Assembly (NCBI GenBank): GCA_013365325.1
Contig: JABVXV010000048.1
Location: forward strand, 62,001-126,000
Source: Dipetalonema caudispina
Lineage: Eukaryota; Nematoda; Chromadorea; Rhabditida; Onchocercidae
Direction: 5' to 3'
Length of the DNA stretch: 64,000 bases
Below the pieces are notes generated by a model. It saw nothing but the letters and a program-made list of their open reading frames with translations, was not told the DNA's origin and made no database searches. Both the position numbers and the translations under genes were made by a program. Shown here in pieces: positions 13,474 to 25,100 of this stretch; position 1 is the stretch's first letter; each line of letters opens with the position of its first letter.

Positions 13474-13552
13474 ACATACATACACACATACACACACATA
13501 CATATATACATACATACATACATGCATATATATATATATACATACACATATA
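13474..13552. repeat. CA/TA compound microsatellite
   Basis: Mixed (CATA)n, (CA)n and (TA)n repeats over about 80 bases. It resembles the tracts at 4.9 kb and 59.3 kb, so this compound repeat type recurs in the genome. Confidence 0.85.
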
Positions 13553-14171
13553 GAGAAGAGTATCAATATTCTAAGATTTATGCTAGCCGAGAAAAGTAAG
13601 AGGAATACTAAGAGAGAGGGAACTTGAACAGACTAAGACTGAAGTCTCCTGAAAGAGTACATGGCTTTAGTCTTGGCCTTGCGGATGAATATTCGAATCT
13701 ACAACTACTTTATCTAACTCTAATTATCGCCATAACAATCTGTTTGATTAGTAAGCTTTCTTTGATTAGCTTTCTTCTTCCCTTCAAAATCGTATCTTGG
13801 CTCCATTATCGTACACAATGTTTGTTTTCATCAAATATGCATAGGGAATCTGTATAAGTATGTTTATCTGTATTTATAGGCTTCTCTGAATAATATCATT
13901 ATTCAATTCATTAAATATTTTACTAATGATCAAGTTTACAACAGTAGTAGTAGCAACAGCAAAAGAGAATCGGTCTAAATTTAAAAGAAAGGCTGAACTT
14001 TAAAAAGTGAAGTTTAAATGGAAATTTAATTTTGCTAGGCCCTTATATCATTTTTTATTTTTTAGAGCCAATTATCTAGTGTTAAAGTTTATTAGTGTTA
14101 AAATTTTTTTACCTTCGGGTTACTTCGAAATCTTTTGTATATTTTATTTAGGGTAAAATCCATTTTGTTTC

Positions 14172-14399
14172 TTATTTAACCTTACATTTGAGTAATCGAT
14201 CAAATGACAACTTTGAAGGTATTAGCGACAAAAGTTTGCCCTCTCGTTTTAAAAACTGAAACTTAGAAACATTTTTTGATGGAATTATCGCAATATGTGC
14301 TTCCACTTTTTCAATTGCAAAAATAAGAAAAAAATTTTCAAAAACACAAGACGCATTGTGCAATCTGTCAATTTGAACTTGCAACTCTTCAGAACTCAT
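14172..14399 (-). CDS. unrecognised 75-codon ORF (doubtful)
   Basis: Starts at a good ATG with an amphipathic acidic N-terminus (MSSEELQVQIDRLHNA) that looks more protein-like than most ORFs nearby; the rest is Lys/Leu/Phe rich. A GTAAGG near the end could be a splice donor, making this a first exon, but no second exon was found. No family recognised. Confidence 0.25.
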   Translation of the reverse strand: MSSEELQVQIDRLHNASCVFENFFLIFAIEKVEAHIAIIPSKNVSKFQFLKREGKLLSLIPSKLSFDRLLKCKVK

Positions 14400-17300
14400 T
14401 TTGTTCTGTGATTATCAAATGACGCAGTCATGTGACAACACTTATTGTCGCTGGCCAAATGTTTAGTTAGGCTTCTCGTTCAGGTTCAAAGTTAAAGTCA
14501 AACGAAGGTTTACTGTTTGAAAAAAATGCAAACTGTAATCATTTAAGAGTCACAGCATCGAAATAACTAATTGAAATGGTCACTTTTTCAAAATAAAACT
14601 ACTTGAATGTAAGGATTATTAATTTTGAGCAACTAATTTCACTTTGTTAATTTTTGGTACTTTTTAAGTTTTTGTAAAGTCTTTTCCAAAAGCACTTAAA
14701 TTTCATAACATTACTTTTAATGACTTAAATTTTTGATGGCATTATATATCTGCAATTAAACGTAAATGATAAGCTTTGCATCTCACACCTTATGACTGAT
14801 CATGAAGTTTTGGCACATCCTTTTTTTCTGTTTTATAATTCAAATTAATTATCAATGCATATGCATTTGATTTGATGCCAATGTTTGGTTAAATTTTTTT
14901 AAGGTCTAAACATAAAATAAGGCGTTTAAAATGTATACACGGAGGTATGATGGAAATGGATGATTATATCTATTCTGACAAAAATGAAATTAATTAATTA
15001 CAAGTTTTTCACATATCTGTCACTTCGAAATCTTCACAAGTGACTTACTATGAAAATGGATGTTAGAGGGAAGAGGGAAATCATTAATTCGAGAGAAGTA
15101 TTTGAATTTTAAATTCAACTAGAACTGACCATAGTATTTTAAATTGTTTAGTCTTAACAAGCCCTTGTTAAAACTACTATAATGTTATAAAAGTTTAGAA
15201 CAAATTCGAAAATATTTAGAAATAGAATTTTAATTTGAAATTATTTCAATATTTTGACAAGGGATTGAAAAGTTTTTTTCATCAATGAATTTCTTCATTC
15301 GAAAAGAAGAAGTTTTGCAAATTCAATATGAAATATGAATTTTTCTTATGCTAGCAGTCTTCTTCATGTAATTTCTCTTTCCTCCATTTCATTTCTTGAT
15401 TGTTTCCTTTTTTTTCTTCTTTTTCCTCTTTGGGACTAACATCGAACGCTTCTTACTTTTGCACTTTTTGCTTTGCTGGCTTTATTTAGTATAGTGCTTT
15501 TATCAAAAAACAAAAAAAAAAAAACCGATTTTTGGAAAAGAATTGGGATTGAAACTGGACTATTCATCATATCTTCAGAATCTCTTCAGTGGAATATATC
15601 GCCTGAACGGTTACAGTATGAATCTATTCCGACAAAATTGCTCGAATGGAATGAAATAATTCTTATTCATTACAATATTAGCAACAATTTTACAATACTA
15701 ATTTTTGTAAAAAGCACATTCCGAGACCTTTTCATAAGTCACTGAAACCAAATTAGTGTAATTTTAATATCGAAGCTGTGTTTTGTATCTAATTACCGCT
15801 ATGCAATGAACTATTTTTGACTATATTCAAACTTTTCGCTGATCATGGATTTATTAAAGAAAGGAAATGAATAGATGGCAATTGATAAAAATCAATTCCT
15901 ATCTCTATCTGAGTTGATAATTAAACTCCTTACTATGCACCACACTTTATGTAAAATGCTTTTATCATTTGCTAATAGAAACCTGAATTACTCCTTCATT
16001 CTTATTAAAATTAAACTGCATCTTATATTATTAAGGTGAAAGAACTTGTGTAATTAATTTATTATCCGATATGTAATCATGTTACAACCGATAGATCCAC
16101 TATAATGTAATTACAAGGCATTTCTAGCAGCAACCGCTTTTATGTGTTTGAAAAATGTGCTAATTTTTCAACTCCCATTTCATGAATTTGTATGCTAACT
16201 ATGTCTCATTCAAATTTATAATTTCATTTCGAAAACAAATAAAAAAATGTCCTGCTAAAATTAAATGACAAATTTTTATTGACAAATTTTGCCGATTCCA
16301 ATATTTATATGAAAAGAAAATTTCAATGTTTATCTTGATTGTATTTTTCGGTAAAAATAAACTTTCCCTTTTTCTCTCTACAGAGTAGAATTTGATGGAA
16401 AATTCTACTTTAAAATGAGGTTGGAATTAAAAGTTATGTTGGCTTCAATTTTATTTAAAAATTGGGATCAATAGGATATGCTTAATCATCAGTAAAATTG
16501 CAGCTGTTGCAAACTACATGATAAATTTAAAACAATTATCTTCAGATCTAGCTATTGAAAATAAATCAAGAAATTGGAAGCAATATGCAGAATACAAAAA
16601 GTAATGAAAATTTAATTGCATTTTCCAACATTAAAAAAATCAAACTTCGTAGAAAACAAAAAAAAAAAAAAAAAAAAAAAACTGGACATCTTGGAAACTG
16701 CTAGAAATTGCTTAAATGGTTTCTATGATGAACAAAAATGAAACAAACAATCAGAAATAGAGATGTATGTGTGAGAAGTATGAAATAACAGAGATAAAAA
16801 TAAATGGTAATTTCAACGGTACATTTGATAAGGCGACAAATGACGTTCATAGCATTTGCATGAAGTAGTGTGTAGCAATTTACTTTGAAACAGATTCCTA
16901 CGATTGAAACTGGAAGGATATCGCAGAATAATGTTCCTTTCAGATTTCCATAAGCAGTGTAATATGCATTAAAAGCACACAAGAGAGAAGCAAAAAGAAC
17001 TTTACAAGGATTACATTAAAAAAATAGCACTCCGATCAATTTCTCTTCTTATAGGTCACTTGAACAGAAAAGATTTAGGAAAAAGCGATTCCTAAAAATG
17101 ATATATTACCAAAAAAATGGAAAGCTTTAGGATTTCTTCCCTTCTGACTACCTAATTCGCAATTAGACTAAATGGAAGTATACTTTTTACGGATAGAAAT
17201 TTGCAAAATATTTTAAATCGAAGCTATTCACGCAGAAGAAATACTTCATATCAACATTACCATTTGCAAAATTAATTTCGGATAAGCAATACTGAAATCT

Positions 17301-17451
17301 GAATAGTGTAAGATGTTATTAGCTTTTATTATTGCGAGAAGATATGCAAAACTGTGAATTTATAATCTAACATTTCCAAAACATTGCTATAAATGCTGAA
17401 AACCAGCAAATCTTGATATATGATAAATCTGATATACGACAGTACTGCTTC

Positions 17452-19686
17452 TCAGTACCTACGACGATAGTTAAACCGCCTGTAGCGAGAGTAACGACTT
17501 CGATAACGTGCTAATCCCGGAGCAGGAACAGTTGTTACCTATAAAAAAGTTCAATATGAATTTGTATGTGTTAGTTAAATTTGCATTAAATTGAATTTTT
17601 TGACTACTTATACTTAATCAATCAACCATTATTTTCTACGTAATGAATTTCAAAACATTTTCTTTTCTTAAATCGAACAGAAATGAAAAAAATGTCATTA
17701 TTATTAATATTAATATTATTGATATTAGAATCAATCAATTCCATTTAGTTTGTTATTTATTGGCACTAATTTAAAAATCGACGCTTACATGCTTGCCCTT
17801 CTTCAATGAGGAAATATTCAGATAGTGGTTAGATATTCCCTCAGACTAATTTCAGGATTACTTTTTAGAGAGAGAGAAGAAAAAGAAAAATGAACTAACA
17901 TCAATTTTACTACCCTTTAAAAGTGTGCCTGCAAGATCCATTGCTTTTAATTTCGCAGGTATATCTATGAATTCTACTCTGGCGGAGTTCATTCTGGAAA
18001 AATAGCTGATTATTATAGGTATTCCAATTCAAACTCCGAAAGAAATTTTCTAAATTGAGCAATTTGCAAACTTTTTCAGGTCTTACATCTGTGCACTAAG
18101 CTTATGGTACACGGATCAAATTGAAATATTTGGGTTATCCTTTAATAAACAGAGGATAGCGATTTGGTCGTAAATATAACAAATAATTCATTATATGACA
18201 ATAATATAAGAATTACAATGAGAGTGATAACTCACCCGATAAAACGACAATTAATTGTATCTTTGCAAAATTCAATGGTGGTGATGGTACCACAATTTGA
18301 GAAATGATCCTCCAATTCTTTCCTGCTTGTTCTTACATTAAGCTAAAAATGGTCAACCTATATTTTAGGATTAGATTTGCATGACAGAGCAATAATGACA
18401 AAAAAAAACTTAATATACAATTTAAGCCAAGCCTATTCCAGTTACGGTTGACAAAGACGTAATGAGGCTAAGTCCAGTGAATGAAATGATACACTGGGCA
18501 CCAATTACAAAAGTTTGCAATTTTTCAAAAGCTCAATTTTAATTCATACGATCAAGCAAAGTTGATGCTTAGATTGATTAGGATCGTTTGATTTTTGCGC
18601 AAATTAATGCAAGCTGGGGGAAAAAGAAAACTTAAAATATTGGTGATTATTTAAAGATTGTAAAAGAATAAAACCGGAATCAAAATGGTGGAAAATATTT
18701 TTGGCTAGTAAAAGTATAGAATGTAGAATCCCAAATTTTCAAATAATTCAGCATAAATTTCAACCATACATTGTTAACGTAAACACTATGTTTGCAAGCT
18801 TCGATCAATCCGAACCATTGATCTTGTGCAGCCTTACAAATAACTGTAATTTCTCGTTCAGAATCAGTAGTAAGCTCACGCAAATGTTCCATTTCACGCT
18901 CATTCTCTAATTCCATTTCCAGTCTTCTGTTCATATCTTCCATTTCTTGGTTATTTCTTCGTTCTCCAATCATTTCTCTCATTTCTTCCATGTAATATTT
19001 GGATTGTCCTTCAGTTGGTCTGAATGACACAAAATCACTTCCACCATCTTCAGATTCATCGATTTCCTCTTCCAGATACTGCCCGCTATCCACTGATTCT
19101 TCAGCCTTTTTGGAATTTTCTTCCTCATTATTTAACCTCTGATGGATAGCATCTGAATCTGCTATATCTCTTTCTATTTCGTTTATATCTGCAGGCCTAA
19201 GCCAAAAACGTACTGCTACCAGTGCTAAAACAGCCTGAAATTATAGTAGGTAACTATGTCTTCACCTTCAATAAACAATAGTCTATAAAAAACAATGAAA
19301 ATATAAATGAAAAATTTAGCAAATAAATGAAATGGAAAAATTCGACGATTAGTCTTTTAAAGGCATCTTTTCCCATACTGAATGGTCTGATCTTCTCTTG
19401 ACCTAATCTGAAGCCACTATTTCATTATCGTGTCGAAATAATAAATGGAAGAATCCAGTGCTACATTAGGTATTATTATCCAATTTGTAGAAGTTAAAGT
19501 AACAGATGGATCAAGGAAATATTGATCGATTGCCAATTATTTAGCTCTATTTCCATCTATTTTGACAACCAATCGGCCCTTTTATCTCTCTTTTATTCCG
19601 ATGATTTAAGTAGAAAATTTAATTTCAATGATTAAACTCACCATTATTACTGTTTGGGCCATTAAAGCTAAAAGCTGTGGCTCCAT
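17452..19686 (-). CDS. PABPN1-like RRM protein with N-terminal membrane segment
   Basis: Predicted RNA-binding protein of 265 residues. Exons: 19642-19686, 18770-19234, 18236-18342, 17900-17993, 17452-17538; all junctions are in phase. Residues about 5-23 are a continuous hydrophobic stretch (LLALMAQTVIMAVLALVAV) followed by RFWLR. Residues 28-80 are acidic; 85-150 are Glu/Arg/Met rich and look coiled-coil forming. One RRM spans about 164-245, with RNP2-like HSVYVNN and RNP1-like ARVEF. The tail is Arg/Tyr rich (ARYRSRYSRYRR). Coiled coil, single RRM and Arg-rich tail follow the order in nuclear poly(A)-binding protein PABPN1, but PABPN1 as I know it has no membrane segment. Positive charges after the helix suggest the RRM faces the cytosol. 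RNP1 is poorly conserved, so RNA binding is not certain. The short exon 1 joins exon 2 in phase and ends in GTGAGT, supporting this start. Confidence 0.85.
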
Positions 19687-21070
19687 CCTCCCGCACACCA
19701 AAGTAAGTTATTCATAAACAAAAGACAATTTAAAGTTGACAACATTCTTGGCGAGAATGTTGGCGCTAATATTTAAGGCGGATAAGGTGCAGATAGCAAA
19801 AGATCATAGCATCCGCATTTTTGTTAAACTTGGATCAGTAATTTTCTAATTTAAATACATCTTTCTCTTATCATCTCATACAATTTCATCTTTTCACTTC
19901 CACTTTCTTGCCAAATTTAGTCAAATTTGATTCATCTTTTAATAGCATTTATTTTGCTATGCATCCAGTTTACAGTAATAAAAAAAATACTACAAATGGT
20001 CAGAAATATACACAACCGTATACCGTAATACCATATGAGAGGATGAACACGTTGATCCGTAAAAGATTTCAAATTTTAGTCGATTTATTTCCGGAAATTT
20101 TTGAGAAGAACAACTCGAAGATATTCCCCAGAATTCTAAATAGCATTTGCATTTTCCTTCCATGTTTTCTCGTTCAGCTTTCAGAAATGCACTTATCAGA
20201 TGATGATCTGCATCTGTGGTAATCCATCTCTACTACAAGATTTTGTAATTTAAATTCAGTCTATCGTTTCTCTGAAGAACTACGAAAAAGTGCATAAGTA
20301 GAATGCAATACTTGCAAACTTATATAAATATTAAGTAATAAATACTGAAGAGTTAACTTACTTCTACCTACTCTTTATTTTTTATTGATAAAAGCAAATA
20401 AAAATGTTAAGCGCAAAATGATTATTGATTGATATTTTGGCTGCAAGATACAACGATAATTTGATATTGTAAAGAATCTCATTTAATTTTGAAGATTTTT
20501 TCTTCAACTATTATAATGTTTCAACAGTAATCTATTATAGGTCGATCATTCTATCGGATCCAATAACCATATCTGGATGTTATGGATCGAGCATCGTACA
20601 ACGGAAGAATAAGTGTTTAAATTAAATGATTAGAAATAAATTAATCACTTGCAGTTATTCAACTGCTAAATTTTAATCAGATTATTAAATTAAGTTGTCG
20701 TAGATTGAGTCATTCAATACTAAATTACAAAAAGTATTATTTAATCAGACACAGTATAGTAAGAGATAAATGATCATCCTTATTATCTAATCCTATTCTA
20801 TAAGTGATGGATATAAGTAAAGCTTTACACTCATAATTCAGGTCAAGAGATCTAAGTTGTAAATATAAATGCCACCGAACAGATGGTGAACTATGCCACA
20901 AATATTCTAATAAAGATCTTGAATTTGACCTCTGTACTTTTCCTTCTCCCATTTAGAATCATATGAGTTTTTTGCAGTACTAGAATGATATTATGTTTCT
21001 AATCTCTTACTTTTGTGACAAATTATAAAATCCCTAGTTTAACCAGTCTGAAAGAAGTGATTGTTATATC
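19687..21070. other. interval between the RRM gene and a small ORF
   Basis: A+T rich. It should include the promoter of the RRM gene on the minus strand. A 71-codon minus-strand ORF (20737-20952, starts MGEGKVQRSNSRSLLEYLW) and open frames on both strands at about 20.0-20.25 kb are present; none is recognisable, and their lengths are expected by chance. No RNA gene seen. Confidence 0.4.
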
Positions 21071-21228
21071 TTATTGAGGAAGATGGGATAGGAAATCGGC
21101 AAGATCACAGATATCCAACTTCACCGGATCCATTTCTTCAAATAGATGTTTCGATCGATGTTCATCATTAACAATATTCCTATCACCGTATTCATCTTCT
21201 TTGATCACAGCACTCATAAACTGCATTC
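21071..21228 (-). CDS. terminal coding exon of an unknown small protein
   Basis: An exon-like segment with a TATAG acceptor just above 21228 reads MQFMSAVIKEDEYGDRNIVN onward for 51 residues to TAA. It is rich in Asp/Glu/Lys/His and coding-like in composition. A likely upstream exon ends with a GTAATT donor below 21447; in the matching phase it reads a hydrophobic, signal-peptide-like stretch (LAALLFSQSFNLSPYAL), but that frame has no ATG and is preceded by TGA. The overlapping frame with an ATG at 21575 stops exactly at the donor. A TATAAAAA box lies at 21588-21595. Either another 5' exon exists, translation begins at the internal Met, or the locus is broken. A secreted peptide is possible but unproven. 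Confidence 0.4.
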
Positions 21229-21587
21229 CTATAGAAAGTTCAATATATACGTAGTGATGAGTTCAAAGTTCATTTAAAGTACCATTACGTGAACCTCATA
21301 CGGTGATCATCTTTCCCATACTGCTTAATATATCAAATCTAATCGACCACAAGGAAATATATAGGAGATGATAAGAGACATTGAAGGATAAGAAATGCGG
21401 AAGAAAACGATATTGAAATTGAGAGAGACAGACTGATAAGAATTACCTAATGCATATGGTGAGAGATTGAAAGATTGAGAAAATAGCAAAGCAGCAAGGC
21501 AATGATGCAAAGAACTGTTGGAATTTGTATTGTTATTGGACGATGTAATGTTTGTAGTTCAATTCCGTGATGCATATTAACCGGGAA

Positions 21588-21595
21588 TTTTTATA
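21588..21595 (-). promoter_or_regulatory. TATA box candidate
   Basis: TATAAAAA on the minus strand, directed toward the small exon at 21.2-21.5 kb and away from cul-5. Spacing would put initiation near 21560, downstream of the ATG at 21575. Most genes in this window lack such a box. Confidence 0.35.
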
Positions 21596-22160
21596 CGGGG
21601 AGGATTTACACGTCTAAAACGTTGGAGACTTGAAATCTCTTCATCTATCTTCCTTTATTTCATGTTTTTACGTATGTAATAGAATTTCTCTTCTGAATTT
21701 GATAGCATTAATAAATTTTTCTCATTTGATATTACTGTTTTATTATTCAGTTTGATAGCTAATATATATGAAAACTGGAATGTATGAGAGGATATAATTT
21801 CATCTATGCAATATTACAATCAATTTTCGACATATTTTAATTGTGAATAGAAATTATTTGAATTTTCATGGAGAAAACCTTTCATATATTCATTCAATTA
21901 TTCGTTAATATTTTTGAATTTGATGCATGGATGGATGAACCTTTATGCCTTCATTTCTTCTTAAATCAGATTAGAATGTTTCAAATATTCAATTTTAAAG
22001 TGCGCTGAAACTCCTACTGTTCTCTGCGAACTGTTCAAGTTGTAGTGATAAATGATAGTGGAATTATTTCAGATCATAAAACGAGATTGTAGTAATGTTC
22101 CATTATCTTCATTATATAATATAGGAGACTGCTTGCACAAGAATTGTTTGCAAGGGGAAA

Positions 22161-25100
22161 ATGCTACGAGTAAGTTTTGATATTATTTCGTAATTTCATT
22201 GCTTTGATTTTAAATAAAGTGTTAGCAAATGTGCCTGTTCTGTTTCGAATTTTATCTTTCAATAATAATAGTGGGTATGTACATAACCCAAGTATAACTG
22301 GAAATCATGAGAACGAAGAATTTGATATTTCACTTGAGGATAAAGAATTATGATAAAAAACTCATCCTTCAAGATAATGCAAGCAGTAGTTAGCACTTAT
22401 TCGACCACTGGCACGAGTGAAACTACGGCTGATTCATAGTTGTGATATCTGTATATGGGAAAATGACCTACGTCAGGTTTTAAAAGTTTCTTCCTTTGTG
22501 TCTTTCAGTAAAAATTCAATATTATGTTTTTTAGGGTCCGGCTAATCCAGTTGATTTTGATAAAGAATGGACAGAAGCAAAGAGTACGGTGATATCATTA
22601 CTGAATCAAAGGGTATGGTTTCGGAAATATAAGTGATAGAAAATTAATTTTATCCATTTTTTTTTTGTTCACTCTAGAAATGAAAATTATTTTAAATGAG
22701 AAAAGTATGGGATTCTTTTTATAGCAAATTTAATTTCTATCTTATGTAGTTAGTCTTACATTTAATACTTAGACTTATGGAGCTTCATTATGGAATTACC
22801 AGTTAGCTTCAACTTAACGAGTTGTTGAATGAAAATATCGATTTCGAACAGAAAAGGGAAAAATGAAAATGATAGCCAACTTACTATCACCACTACTCAT
22901 CAGCAATTATTTCCTCAGATTTTCGGTCATTGGTGTTATTTAGCTGCTTCGTTATCTCTAAATACTCTGTTCTGAAAGAGTCCTGTAGACTAAATTTATG
23001 AAATTTCATAAAAATTAAGCAGATATTGGGTTGTTATGCTCTTATTAGTTATGTTCTTATGTATGTTATTTGCCAGGTCCAATCTTAGCTATATGCCCTC
23101 AGCAAGATGGATCTCTTTTTCACTCTTCATTTGATTATTGTACTTGACAATGTTTACATATTCAGGGTGTAAGTAAAGTACAATGGCAAGAATTATTCGC
23201 CATCGTTCATCGTATATGTGCATGGATCGAAGGCGGTGGTGATATGGTCCGCAGAGAATTAGAAGCGGAAGTGCATCGTTATATTATTGCGGCTGAAAGA
23301 GTGAGCTATTCACAGATTATAAAACCTTGAAGAAAAAAGAGCCATTCAAATTCTGAATTTATAAAATGCTTCGCTACGAGATTCAGAAAGTAACTTTTTT
23401 ATAAAATAAACAGTAAATGAACAGAATAAATTGAATACTTTTCTTGCAGCGTATAATGCAACACGAAGAAGAAAATGCAATTTTAAGAGTTTATATCTCA
23501 GAGTGGACAAAATTCTACACACAAACGGAATATCTTCCAAAGCCTTTTTCCTATATTTCGGAACAAAAAAATTTGATGTTGAGACCAAAAAATTCCGTAA
23601 AAGAGGCCAGTGTTGTAGTTTCGTCGGTACGTCAGTTTTTCATGCAGAATTTAGATCTCTTAATTAGACTTTAAATTAAATTTGACATTAACCTTAGATG
23701 CTGCGTTTTATTTCTTAACTGATTTCGATAAGTTCGAGCAGTTTTTTGAGAAGGGAATATGTCTGTGCGTGATGTTTTCAAATTTTCCAAACACGTTTTT
23801 GCCTGTATAGGACAGATCGGGATCCAAAAATGAGTAATAATTCCGTTTCTAAATGAGAATTGTTGACTTTGTTGAAATTACTTGATGACAGAAGTGGAGG
23901 ATCTAAATTCTGACGACTGATTATTCGATATTCTAGCTTCCCATAGCGACTGCTTTTAATTTGCAGTCTCCTATGTGGAGAGATGATACGTCTTGTTAGA
24001 TGGTCATATTTTGAAATGAAGGTTGAATTCAATATGCTGTAATATGCTAATTTCATCACATATTATCTCTGTGATTAACTTTGGGGAATTTCGTGTGGTA
24101 TTTGTTCTATTTATTTTCATTTCACAGTAACAAGAGGAATCTTACAGTCGTTGTATCTCTTGGATTTTTTTTTTATTCCATAGATTATGCTGAATGATTG
24201 GGGTAAAACGATTTTCACGGCAATAAAGTATAAGCTACAAAGCGCAGCTATGCGTCTAGTTGAACTGGAACGAAATGGTGAAGCTTTCGATCCTCAGCTT
24301 GTTGTTGGTGTTCGACAATCGTACGGTGATCCTATTTTTTATTTCTTTTCCTTGTTTGAAATTAACAGTCTTCCGTCGTCATCCCTTTCATAATAACGGC
24401 TTAATTATCGTTCTTACTTAGATAACTCTGTTGCTATAATGAATGAAGGTGTTTGAGAAACATCGAGAAGCTAACTTTAGCGATGTACTATACTGAGATG
24501 TGCCTAGGTTATCGGTGATTAGTACAATATATTTCAAATTGAGTTCAATTTCAGTATCATTGAACCTAAATACTGAAGATAGCTTGGCAGTGTACAAGGA
24601 TAATTTTGAACGAGCTTACGTCGATGATACGGAGAGATTTTATAAGTCTCGTGCTCCTCAGGTACTATTTTGTATGACCCATCTTTTAGAATTTTGCGAC
24701 CTTCAAAGAACAGAAACTGATAAACTTGAGTAAAAAATGATCGGATTGTTAACTTTCTTCACTCTATAAGGTTCTGGCTTCGGAAGGTGTACAAAGTTAT
24801 ATGATGTATGCGGATGCGAAACTGGGTGAAGAAGAAGCTCGTGGAAGGCGTTATTTGGAAAGTACGACAGATTCTGTAGAGAAGGTTTGTGATCTCGATG
24901 TGTTGTTCGTTCTTACCAGTCTTTGTTATAGCCAAACGAATTTCTTCTGAATTTTTATATCTTTCTAAACACCTTTGAATCATGTTCGTTATTTAGCTGG
25001 TGGAACGATGCGTTAAAGTGCTTGTTGTTCAATTTCAAGAACAAATTCTAGCTGAATGTCCGGTGCTCATTAGTGAAGGACAAATTGAGAGTAAGATTCT

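Larger units (their letters stand above)
12678..17451. other. A+T rich interval without a supported gene
   Basis: Nearly 5 kb of A+T rich DNA, including a microsatellite at 13474-13552 and one short ORF at 14172-14399 listed separately. It ends at the 3' side of the RRM gene. Nothing else recognisable on either strand. Confidence 0.5.

Noticed and set aside
19908..20222. 104-codon plus-strand open frame and an opposing open minus-strand frame
   Set aside because: The plus frame begins with TTG; neither strand shows splice partners or a recognised family, and length is within chance expectation.
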